Assembly (NCBI RefSeq): GCF_030398335.1
Contig: NZ_JAOAOP010000004.1
Location: 1 to 64,000, forward strand
Origin: Aquibium sp. A9E412
GTDB taxonomy: Bacteria; Pseudomonadota; Alphaproteobacteria; Rhizobiales; Rhizobiaceae
DNA: 64,000 nt
Direction: 5' to 3'
Part shown: in pieces, positions 47,499 to 55,629 of the stretch
How the letters are laid out: the number at the start of each line of letters is the position of its first letter
Position numbering within the stretch: the first letter of the stretch is position 1
Notes under the pieces: model-generated
Database searches by the model: none
What the model was told of the DNA's origin: nothing
What the model saw: only the letters and a program-made list of their open reading frames with translations
Position numbers and translations under genes: made by a program

Positions 47499-48257
47499 TC
47501 ACGCTGAAATCTGATCGAGGATCGGCTTCGGGACGATTTGCCACGGAAAGCCGTTCCATTCCTCACCATCGAGCAGACGCCCGCCCGACTTTGGACGGGC
47601 GCCACCCCATTGTTTGAAGAAGAAAGCTACGTCGTCACGTTCGCAGACGTCCCGGATCTGGCGGGCCCAGCTTTCGTCCATGGGCCGAGCCCGGGGCCCG
47701 CTCTCCCCCCCGACGATGGCCCACGCGACGCCCTGCAGATCGACATTCCCGACCGGTCCGAGCAGCGGCTCGAACGAGATGAAGCGCGCGTCGGAATTGA
47801 TCTGCTTCAGGTGCTCGATCCGGCTCGCGTGCGCGGCGTCCTCGACAGAAACGCCGAGCCAGATGTGCCGAGGGACCGGCCCTCCATCATACCGCTTCCG
47901 AACGTAGTTGCGCATGAGCGAGCTGCGCTTGGTCAGCACTTGGTAGACGTGCCAGTCCGCAAGCTCCATGGCGTCGAACACCGCGTCGATGAATGTATGG
48001 TCGATGTCCTTGTGGAAGAGGTCGCTCATCGAGTTCACGAAGATCATCCGCGGCTTTTTCCAGAGCACGGGCTGCTTCAGCCTCGACGGCCAGAGTGTCA
48101 GGTCAAACCCCTGCTCGTAGGGATGTCCAGGGATTCCACGCCAGCGCTCTGCGAACCGCTCGGCGTAGCAGTTGTCACAACCGGGACCGACCTTGGTGCA
48201 GCCCGTCACCGGGTTCCACGTCGCGTCCGTCCATTCGATTTCTGACTTCTGGGCCAA
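47499..48257 (-). CDS. Phage Gp37/Gp68 family protein (DUF5131), three-Cys motif
   Basis: A 252-residue protein with the family's N-terminus IEWTDATWNPVTGCTKVG followed by CDNCYAERFAERW: three cysteines arranged like a radical-SAM iron-sulfur site (CxxxxxxCxxCY). Further family segments are RMIFVNSMSDLFH, HVYQVLTKRS and WLGVSVED, with GGESGPRARP near 190. It starts with TTG at 48257, as no ATG or GTG fits. It probably acts with TcmP, the next gene. The substrate is unknown. Confidence 0.85.
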   Translation of the reverse strand: MAQKSEIEWTDATWNPVTGCTKVGPGCDNCYAERFAERWRGIPGHPYEQGFDLTLWPSRLKQPVLWKKPRMIFVNSMSDLFHKDIDHTFIDAVFDAMELADWHVYQVLTKRSSLMRNYVRKRYDGGPVPRHIWLGVSVEDAAHASRIEHLKQINSDARFISFEPLLGPVGNVDLQGVAWAIVGGESGPRARPMDESWARQIRDVCERDDVAFFFKQWGGARPKSGGRLLDGEEWNGFPWQIVPKPILDQISA

Positions 48258-48495
48258 CTGCTCGCCTCACACTTATTTCACAACGGTAACACGTGGCTGA
48301 CTCAGCACAAAGCACGAACAGCGGCCGGGGTGAGATTGGTCCCAGCTGCAGCCGAACCGCGGCGCAACAGGCGGCGTTCGATCTCTGTTCCATTCGCCAT
48401 CCAGATGGATTCTCCAAATCGCGTGCATCACGGACTTCGAAAGATCACTCTAAAGCAATGACTTAAAGCTGTTCACCGGAAGCGCGGCGGTTGAC

Positions 48496-48674
48496 AGGTC
48501 CGGAGAATATCGGCCCGGAGAGAACGCTTGTGCGCCCGTCGGGACGTGGGCCGGTTAACAGCCCCACCCGCATAACCCTCGAAAACAACGGAAAAATCCG
48601 GCCGCAGCCGGATCGGTAGAACGCTTTCGCGAGGGCAAGTGGCGGAGGGAATGGGCCTCACATCCAACCTTCTC
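48496..48674. repeat. 179-bp dispersed direct repeat, copy B
   Basis: This is the counterpart of copy A (18858-19036), same length and orientation, with an identical core around 48570-48600. It lies between the DUF5131 gene and the CDF/mer region. The two copies bracket about 29.6 kb that contains the toxin-antitoxin pair, recombinase operon and four defence loci. A run of seven T follows shortly after (near 48690). Nothing else is recognisable in 48258-48495. Confidence 0.8.
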
Positions 48675-48731
48675 CAGGCTAAGCTACTGTTTTTTTGATG
48701 CAGAGGGGGAATATCCGCAGCGTTGCTCGCA

Positions 48732-49089
48732 TTATGCCGCCTTCTGCTCTCCTCGATTGCATCCATGGCCGTAGAGGCTGACGTTCTGATGCGCTTGATC
48801 CTCACGCTGGAACTCGAGCGTCGAGGGAGTGATGTTGAACTTCCTCGAGCACTCGCTTGATCGTGCGCTTGATCTCTTCGAGACGGTCCCAAGCTTTCTC
48901 CTCCACGACCACGTGCGTATCGGGCGCGGCGGCATGTTCCTCCATCTGCCGGAGATGGGCGTGGCGTATGTCGGCAGCTACGTCGACGTCGCGCACCGCG
49001 TCAACGACAGCATCGTTGTCGACATTCCTGTGGTCGAGAATGACGATCACTCTTCCCGCGCCGCAGATGCAGGAATCGTCGGCGTTCAA
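48732..49089 (-). pseudogene. Cation diffusion facilitator (CDF) C-terminal remnant, frameshifted
   Basis: The minus-strand sequence reads as the cytoplasmic domain of a CDF metal transporter: VVDAVRDVDVAADIRHAHLR, DTHVVVEEKAWDRLEEIKR and, in another frame, FNITPSTLEFQREDQAH. The frame changes near 48840-48860, and all membrane segments are missing; the break lies at the end of merR. It is interpreted as a broken metal-efflux gene beside the mercury genes. Confidence 0.55.
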
Positions 49090-49502
49090 TCCAGCAGGGC
49101 GTCGAGCACCGGGCAGTCAGGAACGTCGGTTCCGCTGCATTGAGCTACCGTGCCGCTTAATGCTTTTTCGATCCGTTGCAGATCGGCGATCTTGTCCCGC
49201 ACATCCTTCAGATGGGCCGCGGCGACGCTCTCCACTTCGGCACAGGTTTGGCTACGGCTATCGACGAGGCTCAGTAAACCTCTGATCTCCTCGAGAGAAA
49301 ATCCGAGATCACGCGCGCGCATGACAAAGCGGAGCCGACGCACATCATCTTCACCGTAGCTGCGATAGCCGTTCGGGTCCCGAGGTGGATCGGGCATGAC
49401 GCCGATCGTCTCGTAGTAGCGGATGGTCTCCAGGTTGCATCCCGTCGCCCGTGCGAGGGCGGCCCTCTGCATCGGCTTCACGGAAGCGTGACCGTTTCCC
49501 AT
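49086..49502 (-). CDS. merR: Mercury-responsive regulator MerR
   Basis: A 138-residue MerR. The winged HTH (ATGCNLETIRYYETIGVMPD, RDPNGYRSY) is followed by the dimerisation helix and a metal-binding end with the three cysteines of Hg(II) MerR: SQTCAEVES near 82, VAQCSGTD near 118 and DCPVLDALLD near 126. It binds the divergent merT promoter, repressing without and activating with Hg(II). The start at 49502 (MGNGHASVKPMQ) is 72 bp from merT. Confidence 0.92.
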   Translation of the reverse strand: MGNGHASVKPMQRAALARATGCNLETIRYYETIGVMPDPPRDPNGYRSYGEDDVRRLRFVMRARDLGFSLEEIRGLLSLVDSRSQTCAEVESVAAAHLKDVRDKIADLQRIEKALSGTVAQCSGTDVPDCPVLDALLD

Positions 49503-49513
49503 TCGAAAAGCCC

Positions 49514-49544
49514 TTGAGCCTGTATGTCCTACAGACCTTAGGAC
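49514..49544 (+). promoter_or_regulatory. MerR-type mer promoter with 19-bp spacer
   Basis: A TTGAGC -35 box (49514-49519) and a TAGGAC -10 box (49539-49544) are separated by 19 bp, the over-long spacing typical of MerR-controlled promoters. The spacer contains the dyad CTGTA-N5-TACAG, the expected MerR operator. It lies between the divergent merR and merT genes. Confidence 0.75.
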
Positions 49545-49574
49545 TCCTAGCAGATGATCGCAAGGAGACACTGC

Positions 49575-49964
49575 ATGGACACCACGGAATCTGCATTGCC
49601 GGGGGATGCGTCCGACGTCCCGGAAGGCCGCGGCTGGACCACCACCGCCTTGGCGGCGCTTGGCGCACTGGTCATGACGTCCTGCTGCATCCTGCCACTG
49701 GTGCTCGTCAGCTTCGGGGTCAGCGGGGTTTTCATCGCCCAGATGGGCGCCCTCTACGCCTACAAGTGGTATACCTTCGGCATCGCCGCCGCGTTCCTGG
49801 GCTATGGTTTTTACAGGGCATACCAGCCGATCCGCTGCGCCGATGGCACCTGCGCCCGCCCGATGAACCGGACCGCAATGCGCGCCGTCCTCTGGGTGGC
49901 GGCTGCGGTGATCCTCGTCGCCATGCTCTTCCCCTACGCCTCGCCCTACATCCTCTCGTTCTGA
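49575..49964 (+). CDS. merT: Mercuric ion transporter MerT
   Basis: A 129-residue inner-membrane protein with three hydrophobic segments. The first carries the vicinal cysteine pair (MTSCCILPLVLVSFG near 40) and the cytoplasmic loop has a second pair (CADGTC near 97), together passing Hg(II) from MerP to MerA. The start at 49575 (MDTTES) follows an AAGGAG site; an earlier ATG lies too close to the promoter. It is the first gene of the mer operon; merP follows after 12 bp. Confidence 0.92.
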   Translation: MDTTESALPGDASDVPEGRGWTTTALAALGALVMTSCCILPLVLVSFGVSGVFIAQMGALYAYKWYTFGIAAAFLGYGFYRAYQPIRCADGTCARPMNRTAMRAVLWVAAAVILVAMLFPYASPYILSF

Positions 49965-49976
49965 AGGAACCCTGAC

Positions 49977-50294
49977 ATGAAATTCCTGCTTCCCGGCGCT
50001 CTGGCGCTGAGCACCCTTATCTCCGCCCCTGCCTTCGCCGCCGAGCAGGTCGTCCGGCTCGAGGTCGGCGGGCTGACCTGTCCCTCGTGCTCGTTCATCG
50101 TCGGCAACTCGCTGAAATCCGTCGAAAGCGTGGTGATCGAGGACTTCGTCGAAGGCGAGGATGCGAGTGAGGGGCTTTATACGGTTCGTTTCGACGACGA
50201 AGTCACCTCCGCCGACGCCCTCATCGCGGCAGTTGAAAAGAACGGCTACCCGGCGTCGCTACTTGAAGGCCCGATGGGTGGTGAGGGCTCGTGA
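49977..50294 (+). CDS. merP: Periplasmic mercury-binding protein MerP
   Basis: A 105-residue protein with a signal peptide (MKFLLPGALALSTLISAPAF, cleavage after AFA) and one heavy-metal-associated domain. The binding motif is GLTCPSC near 37, in place of the more usual GMTCxxC; the NGYPASL end is typical. It captures Hg(II) in the periplasm and hands it to MerT. The stop overlaps the GTG of merF. Confidence 0.92.
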   Translation: MKFLLPGALALSTLISAPAFAAEQVVRLEVGGLTCPSCSFIVGNSLKSVESVVIEDFVEGEDASEGLYTVRFDDEVTSADALIAAVEKNGYPASLLEGPMGGEGS

Positions 50295-50710
50295 AGCCGG
50301 ATTCCGATCATCCGAATGGGCCAGCAGAGCAGCCGGACAAGGCCCAGGCGCACCGCTTGCTGAGGGGTGGCCTCGGCGGCGCGCTATTCGCGGCACTCTG
50401 CTGTTTCACGCCGCTTCTGGTTGTCGTGCTGGCTGGCGCAGGCCTGTCGGCGGTGACGGGGTGGCTGGATTACGCGCTGTTCCCGCTGCTGTTCGTCAGC
50501 CTCGCGGTGGTCGCGCAGGCACTGTGGCTGCGCGCCGCGCGGCCCGGACCCTCCCCCAAGATCTGGGCCGCGCTCATCGCGGTGCTGCTCTCGGTGTTGA
50601 TCATCGTTCTGGAGTTCCGCGGGGCGTTGCTCCTCACGTTCCTCGCCGCGGCGCTGACGGGCGCCTACGCTCTCTACCTCAATCGCCGTGCCAAGGAGGT
50701 GCGACCATGA
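50291..50710 (+). CDS. merF: MerF-like mercury transport protein
   Basis: A 139-residue membrane protein starting GTG at 50291. The first hydrophobic segment contains the cysteine pair of MerF (FAALCCFTPLLVVVL near 37); three more hydrophobic segments follow, making it longer than classical MerF (about 80 residues). A second Cys pair is not seen. It is inferred to be an additional Hg(II) importer in the same operon. It overlaps the next small gene. Confidence 0.7.
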   Translation: MKPDSDHPNGPAEQPDKAQAHRLLRGGLGGALFAALCCFTPLLVVVLAGAGLSAVTGWLDYALFPLLFVSLAVVAQALWLRAARPGPSPKIWAALIAVLLSVLIIVLEFRGALLLTFLAAALTGAYALYLNRRAKEVRP

Positions 50711-50847
50711 TGTCGGCTGCCTTCTGTTCTTCCGTCGGCCTTCTCATAGGCCTGTTCACGATGGCCACGCCTTTGGTGGCGATCGGCGCCATTCTTTACC
50801 TGGCCTTCGCCAAGCCGAAGGCAGGTCCGACGACGAAAGTGACTTGA
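50707..50847 (+). CDS. Small membrane protein in the mer operon
   Basis: A 46-residue ORF fills the gap between merF and merA, overlapping merF by 4 bp and ending 3 bp before merA. It is one long hydrophobic stretch (SSVGLLIGLFTMATPLVAIG and on to AILYLAF) ending in a basic KPKAG tail, with a single Cys at residue 7. No family is recognised; its tight packing argues that it is translated. Confidence 0.6.
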   Translation: MMSAAFCSSVGLLIGLFTMATPLVAIGAILYLAFAKPKAGPTTKVT

Positions 50848-50850
50848 TCG

Positions 50851-52275
50851 ATGAAAGACTGCTGCTCGAACGAAAACGGGGCTTACGAACTCATCGTCGT
50901 GGGAGCCGGCTCCGCCGGCTTCTCCGCGTCGATCGCCGCCGCTGAGGCTGGCAAGCGCGTCGCGCTCCTGGGCCATGGGACGATCGGAGGGACCTGCGTC
51001 AACTTCGGGTGCGTGCCCTCGAAGGCCATGATCCGCGCGGCTGAGGCGCTCCATGGGGCGAGCGCGGCTGCGCGCTTTCCCGGCCTGTCCGGTGCGGCGC
51101 AGATCGATGACTGGTCCCAGCTCGTCGCCGGCAAAGACGACCTTGTCGCGACTTTGCGCCAGAAGAAATACGCTGACCTGCTGCCCAACTATGAGGGGGT
51201 CGATTACATTGAGGAAGGCCCCGCGACGTTGGTCGAGGGCGGTGTTCAGATCGGAGATCGCACGATTACCGCGCCCAGAACGCTGATTGCTACAGGCAGC
51301 CGGTCGCTTGTCCCGGCGATCCGCGGGATCGAGGATGTCGATCCGCTCGACAGCCAATCGCTTCTGGAGCTGGAGACCCTACCCGAGAGCCTGATCTTCG
51401 TCGGAGCAGGCTATATCGGCGCGGAGCTGGCTCAGATGATGGCACGGATGGGCGTCAAGGTGACCCTCGTGACGCGCTCTCGCCTCTTGCCGGGCGCCGA
51501 GCCGGAAGTCTCCGACGCTTTGTCGGAAGCTTTCGAGGCCGAGGGCGTCAGCCTCCTGACCGGCCTGCAGTATGACAGCGTTGCGGCGTCGGAAGATGGC
51601 GTCACGCTGAGGATCATGCAGGAGGGCACTGCGAAAGACGTTACCGCAGAGCGGATCGTCATCACCGCCGGTCGGCAGGCCAATACGGAGGGTCTCGGCC
51701 TTGAGGAGGCGGGCGTGCAAACTGACAGCCGCGGCGGGATCGTCGTGGGGCAGGACATGCAGACCTCGCGCCCCGGCATCTATGCTGCCGGCGACGTGAC
51801 GGACCGCGACCAGTTCGTCTACATGGCGGCATACGGTGCCAAGATCGCGGCCCGCAACGCCGTGGCGGATGGCAGCGAGCGCTATGACAATACAACGATG
51901 CCCTGGGTCGTCTTCACCGATCCGCAGGTGGCCGGCGTCGGCCTCAGCGAGCAGCAGGCGCGCGATGCGGGTCACGATGTGAAGACCTCGGTCCTGCCGC
52001 TCGACCAGGTGCCGCGGGCTCAGGCGGCGCGCGATACGCGCGGACTCATCAAGCTTGTGGCTGACCGGGAGACGGATCGGCTGCTCGGCGGACAGATTGT
52101 GGCGCCCGAAGGGTCCGATACCATCCAGACGCTGGTCATGGCGCTGAAGGCTGGCATGACGACGAAGGCGCTCGGCGAGACGATCTTTCCCTATCTGACG
52201 ACGGTCGAGGGGCTGAAGCTCGCAGCGCAGACCTTCGACAAGGACGTGGCCATGCTGAGCTGCTGCGCCGGATAA
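50851..52275 (+). CDS. merA: Mercuric reductase MerA
   Basis: A 474-residue flavoprotein disulfide reductase that reduces Hg(II) to Hg(0) with NADPH. The FAD site VVGAGSAGFSASIAAAEAG is near 15, the redox-active pair in GGTCVNFGCVPSK near 46, and the NAD(P) site IFVGAGYIGAELAQMMARMG near 183; the C-terminal vicinal pair LSCCAG receives Hg(II). There is no N-terminal NmerA metal-binding domain, but a Cys pair (KDCC) stands at residues 4-5. It ends the mer operon proper; a GC hairpin-forming stretch follows at 52275-52330. Confidence 0.93.
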   Translation: MKDCCSNENGAYELIVVGAGSAGFSASIAAAEAGKRVALLGHGTIGGTCVNFGCVPSKAMIRAAEALHGASAAARFPGLSGAAQIDDWSQLVAGKDDLVATLRQKKYADLLPNYEGVDYIEEGPATLVEGGVQIGDRTITAPRTLIATGSRSLVPAIRGIEDVDPLDSQSLLELETLPESLIFVGAGYIGAELAQMMARMGVKVTLVTRSRLLPGAEPEVSDALSEAFEAEGVSLLTGLQYDSVAASEDGVTLRIMQEGTAKDVTAERIVITAGRQANTEGLGLEEAGVQTDSRGGIVVGQDMQTSRPGIYAAGDVTDRDQFVYMAAYGAKIAARNAVADGSERYDNTTMPWVVFTDPQVAGVGLSEQQARDAGHDVKTSVLPLDQVPRAQAARDTRGLIKLVADRETDRLLGGQIVAPEGSDTIQTLVMALKAGMTTKALGETIFPYLTTVEGLKLAAQTFDKDVAMLSCCAG

Positions 52276-52429
52276 AGCCCCTTGCCGGCGGTCCGGCCTG
52301 CCCGTCGGTGGGCCGAACCTCCTGCAAGGGGCGGCTGCGACGCGCCATTCTCGAAACATCCGGAACCCTGCCGCATGGCTGTAGTTAGATACAGGGCTGT
52401 GCAGCTGACGCATCCGACTGGAGTTATTG

Positions 52430-52621
52430 ATGAAAGCATCGCCTGTCGCATTGGACGTAGGTGTTGGCCTGCTCGCCGGCTTAGCGGCGACCAAGGTCAC
52501 GGCAGCGCATGTCAGCGGCCTGCTCGGCCATCTCGTCTACCTTGCGCTCGCCGGAACGGCCGAAGTTCTCTACCGCCTCGCCGAACCTGGCGGGCCCGAT
52601 CAGCAGACCTGGGAGGATGCC
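52430..52621 (+). pseudogene. Possible short membrane-protein remnant in frame with the dehydrogenase
   Basis: In-frame sequence upstream of the dehydrogenase reads as a hydrophobic segment (DVGVGLLAGLAATKV, LLGHLVYLALAG) resembling the start of YagU/DUF1440-type membrane proteins, then runs without a stop into the dehydrogenase. Either it is a remnant of a broken gene or a genuine N-terminal membrane extension. The dehydrogenase has its own ribosome site and ATG at 52622, so this stretch is treated separately. Confidence 0.35.
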
Positions 52622-53428
52622 ATGCCACAGTCGCAACTGGAAAACACCCGTGCGATCGTGACCGGCGCGAGTTCCGGCATCGGCGAAGGCATCGCGCGGG
52701 CCTTCGCCTCGGCGGGGGCGTCGGTCATCGTCAATTACCGCTCCGACGAGGAGTCCGCCGATCGGATCGTCGGCGAGATCCGCGAGACCGGCGGTCGCGC
52801 CGAGGCGGTGCAGGCCGACGTCTCGAAGCCCGAGGATTGCGGCAAGCTCTTCGATGAGGCAGATCGCCTTTTCGGCGGGATCGACATCGTGGTGTCCAAC
52901 GCCGGCATTCAGCGCGACGCCGCCTTCACCGAGCTGAGCCTCGACGACTGGCGCAAGGTCATCGACGTCAACCTGACCGGCCAGTTCCTCTGCTCACAGG
53001 AGGCGGTGCGGCGTTTCCGCCGGCAGGGGCTCGACGCAAAGCGTTCTCCGGCGCTGGGGAAAATCATCTTCACCAGCTCGGTGCACCAGGCCATCCCCTG
53101 GGCGGGGCATGCGAACTACGCCACCGCCAAGGGCGGCGTGAAGCTGCTGATGGAAACGATGGCGCAGGAGCTTGCCTGTGAGAAGATCCGCGTGAACGCC
53201 ATCGCGCCGGGGGCGATCAAGACTGCCATCAACCGCGACGCCTGGGAGGATGAGAAGGCCCGCAAGGAGCTGCTGAAGCTCATCCCCTATGGCCGCGTCG
53301 GCGAGAGCGAGGACGTTGCCGAGGCCGCCGTCTGGCTCGCCTCGGACGCATCGGATTACGTGGTCGGAACGACGCTCTTCGTGGATGGCGGCATGATGCT
53401 CTACCCGTCCTTCCGCGAGGGCGGATAA
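52622..53428 (+). CDS. Short-chain dehydrogenase (glucose 1-dehydrogenase-like)
   Basis: A 268-residue classical SDR. The cofactor motif is AIVTGASSGIGEGIA near 12, the structural VVSNAGIQ near 90, the catalytic Ser in IFTSSVHQ near 150 and the YATAKGG motif (Tyr, Lys) near 165; GTTLFVDGGMMLYP closes it. The closest well-known type is glucose 1-dehydrogenase. The start at 52622 has a GGGAGG site 8 bp upstream. The stop overlaps the ATG of the GH15 gene (taatg), so sugar oxidation and sugar hydrolysis are linked. Confidence 0.88.
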   Translation: MPQSQLENTRAIVTGASSGIGEGIARAFASAGASVIVNYRSDEESADRIVGEIRETGGRAEAVQADVSKPEDCGKLFDEADRLFGGIDIVVSNAGIQRDAAFTELSLDDWRKVIDVNLTGQFLCSQEAVRRFRRQGLDAKRSPALGKIIFTSSVHQAIPWAGHANYATAKGGVKLLMETMAQELACEKIRVNAIAPGAIKTAINRDAWEDEKARKELLKLIPYGRVGESEDVAEAAVWLASDASDYVVGTTLFVDGGMMLYPSFREGG

Positions 53429-55338
53429 TGCCCGTCCGCAAGGACGGATACCTGCCCCTGCGGGACTACGCCCTTCTCGGCGATTGCCACGGCGCAGCGC
53501 TGGTCGGTCGGGACGGCGCGGTGGACTGGTTCTGTCCCGGCCGGTTCGACGCCCAGCCGGCCTGCTGGGCACTGCTGGACGCGTCGAAAGGAGCGACTTT
53601 TCGCATTGCGCCGACGGCGCCTTTCGAGAGCGAGAGGGCCTATCTGGAAGGTACGAACATACTGTGCACCATGTTCACGACGTCCCGCGGGCGCGTGCAG
53701 GTCACCGATTTCCTGCCGGTCCGCAGTGCGGCTGACACGAGAGAACCCTTCGTCGATCTCGAAGCCCCCGGCTGGATGGTGCGCGTGGTGGAGGCGCTGG
53801 AAGGGCAATGCAACCTTGACGTTGCCTTCGAACCCGGCGCCTGCGAGTTTGATCCGGAGGCCGGCGCTCGGCTGGACATGCGGCTGTTCCAGGGGGGCGC
53901 CCCGAGCGCGGAGCGGGTTCGGTCGGAGCTTGCGCTGGCCGAGGGGGAGCGGCACGCCTTCGTACTGGCGCCCGCTGACGCCGAGGCGGGCGCGCCCGCC
54001 GATCAGGCGGAAGCCCTGTTGCGGTCGACATCCGAGTTCTGGCGCGACTGGTCGGGCGCCTCGCGTTACGAGGGTCCCTACCGCGCGGCCGTGGAGCGCA
54101 GCGCGCTGGCGCTCAAGGCGCTGACTTACGCGCCGACCGGCGCCATCGTCGCCGCCCCGACGACCTCCCTGCCCGAGGACATCGGAGGCGAACGGAACTG
54201 GGACTACCGCTACAGCTGGCTGCGGGATTCGGCGTTCATCCTCCAGGCCCTTGGCGGCCTCGGTTACGACGCTGAGGCGGGTCGCTACTGTGAATTTCTC
54301 GGGAGTTGCTGCGTCCAGACCTTGCCGGACCTGCGCATCCTCTACGGTATCGACGAAGAGAGCCAGATCGAGGAACGCTGCCTCGATCATCTGGACGGCT
54401 ACGCCGGCTCGAAGCCTGTGCGCGTCGGCAACGCTGCCGCGGATCAGGCGCAGCTCGACATCTACGGCGAGGTCGCAGACTGGGCCTTGGCTTACCGAGC
54501 CTTGGGGGGGCCGATCGACGAGACTCTCCGCGCCATGCTGGAAGGCATTGCCGACCACGTCGCGCAGGTCTGGGGCGAAGCTGATCAGGGCATCTGGGAG
54601 ATGCGCGGGGAACCGCGGCACTATGTTCACGGCAAGGCCATGGCCTGGGTTGCGTTGGACCGCGCCATCCGTCTGCTCGGAGAGCGCGAAGCGTGGGGCC
54701 AGGCGCGCCAGGAGATCCTCGAAGCTTTGATCTCCCATGCAGATGACGGTGACGAAGGCGGCTTCCGCCAGACCTTTGCCGATGGCGGAATGGACGCCGC
54801 GCTTTTGCTGCTCCCCTTGCTCGATCTGCCTCTCTCCGACGATGCCCTGGACCGGACCGTGCGCGGGGTGGAGCGCACCCTGCGCAAAGGCGATTATGTC
54901 ATGCGGTACCGTCTCGAAGACACGGATGACGGCCTGAGCGGCGGCGAGGGCGCTTTCCTGATCTGCTCGTTCTGGCTGGTGGATGCGCTGCTCTGCACCG
55001 GCCGGGCAGACGAGGCACGCGAGCTGTTCGAGCGTCTGCTGGACAAGGCGAACGACGTCGGCCTCTATGCCGAGGAGATCGACCCGGACGACCAAGCCTT
55101 TCTGGGCAATTTCCCGCAGGCGTTCACGCATCTGGCGCTGATCAACAGTGCCATCAACCTCGACCTGTACGCAAAAGGCGGTGGCGGGGCGCTTCTCGGC
55201 ACCCACGCGGACCGGACAGCGCGCGCCGCACTGAGCGCAGATGGCGGCGTCCACCTCGACCGGCGGGACGATGCATCTCCGCAACCGCCGGCCTCGCGGT
55301 ATGCCGACGTCGATCTGAAACGGGAGAGCAGGAAATGA
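53428..55338 (+). CDS. Glycoside hydrolase family 15 protein (glucoamylase/trehalase type)
   Basis: A 636-residue GH15 enzyme. The N-terminal beta domain begins LRDYALLGDCHGAALVGRDG and DWFCPGRFD; the (alpha/alpha)6 barrel starts near 230 with ALTYAPTGAIVAAPTTSLPE and RNWDYRYSWLRDSAFILQAL. The catalytic acid/base region is LYAEEIDPDDQAFLGNFPQA near 545. Bacterial members of this branch hydrolyse trehalose or maltooligosaccharides in the cytoplasm. No signal peptide is visible. It overlaps its neighbours on both sides. Confidence 0.9.
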   Translation: MPVRKDGYLPLRDYALLGDCHGAALVGRDGAVDWFCPGRFDAQPACWALLDASKGATFRIAPTAPFESERAYLEGTNILCTMFTTSRGRVQVTDFLPVRSAADTREPFVDLEAPGWMVRVVEALEGQCNLDVAFEPGACEFDPEAGARLDMRLFQGGAPSAERVRSELALAEGERHAFVLAPADAEAGAPADQAEALLRSTSEFWRDWSGASRYEGPYRAAVERSALALKALTYAPTGAIVAAPTTSLPEDIGGERNWDYRYSWLRDSAFILQALGGLGYDAEAGRYCEFLGSCCVQTLPDLRILYGIDEESQIEERCLDHLDGYAGSKPVRVGNAAADQAQLDIYGEVADWALAYRALGGPIDETLRAMLEGIADHVAQVWGEADQGIWEMRGEPRHYVHGKAMAWVALDRAIRLLGEREAWGQARQEILEALISHADDGDEGGFRQTFADGGMDAALLLLPLLDLPLSDDALDRTVRGVERTLRKGDYVMRYRLEDTDDGLSGGEGAFLICSFWLVDALLCTGRADEARELFERLLDKANDVGLYAEEIDPDDQAFLGNFPQAFTHLALINSAINLDLYAKGGGGALLGTHADRTARAALSADGGVHLDRRDDASPQPPASRYADVDLKRESRK

Positions 55339-55613
55339 CATCACACGGACAACGCGGCCTCCCTCTTGCGGCGATGGATTCCGGGGAGGTTCGCGATCAC
55401 GAAGTTGAAGAATGCGCCCGCTGTGGCGGCCGGTTCCCCGCTCCCGGGGTGGAGCGCGGGGGCCGCCTCTACTGCTGCGATAAATGCGCCATGGGGCCGA
55501 GCCCCCGGATGAAGGCTCGCATGATGGCCCGCATGGTCCCCATGCTTGCCGGCCTTGTCGGCGCCGGGGCCTTGGCCGGCTGGCTGGCTGCTCGCGGCAG
55601 CCGGCGAACCTGA
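55335..55613 (+). CDS. Small zinc-ribbon membrane protein
   Basis: A 92-residue protein with an N-terminal CxxC pair (EECARCGGRF) and a second pair (LYCCDKC) forming a likely zinc ribbon, then a single C-terminal membrane helix (VPMLAGLVGAGALAGWLAA). It overlaps the GH15 stop by 4 bp and lies 16 bp before the reductase. No named family is recognised; a metal or redox sensor role would suit the neighbourhood but is a guess. Confidence 0.65.
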   Translation: MTSHGQRGLPLAAMDSGEVRDHEVEECARCGGRFPAPGVERGGRLYCCDKCAMGPSPRMKARMMARMVPMLAGLVGAGALAGWLAARGSRRT

Positions 55614-55629
55614 TTGAAGGAGTTTTACG

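Noticed and set aside
48829-49143. Plus-strand 104-codon frame opposite the CDF remnant
   Set aside because: The minus strand gives a recognisable CDF domain in two frames; the plus frame shows no family features.
52275-52345. GC-rich inverted repeat after merA as a rho-independent terminator
   Set aside because: The outer arms (gccccttgc and gcaaggggc) are separated by a long loop and no T-run follows, so it was not listed as a terminator.
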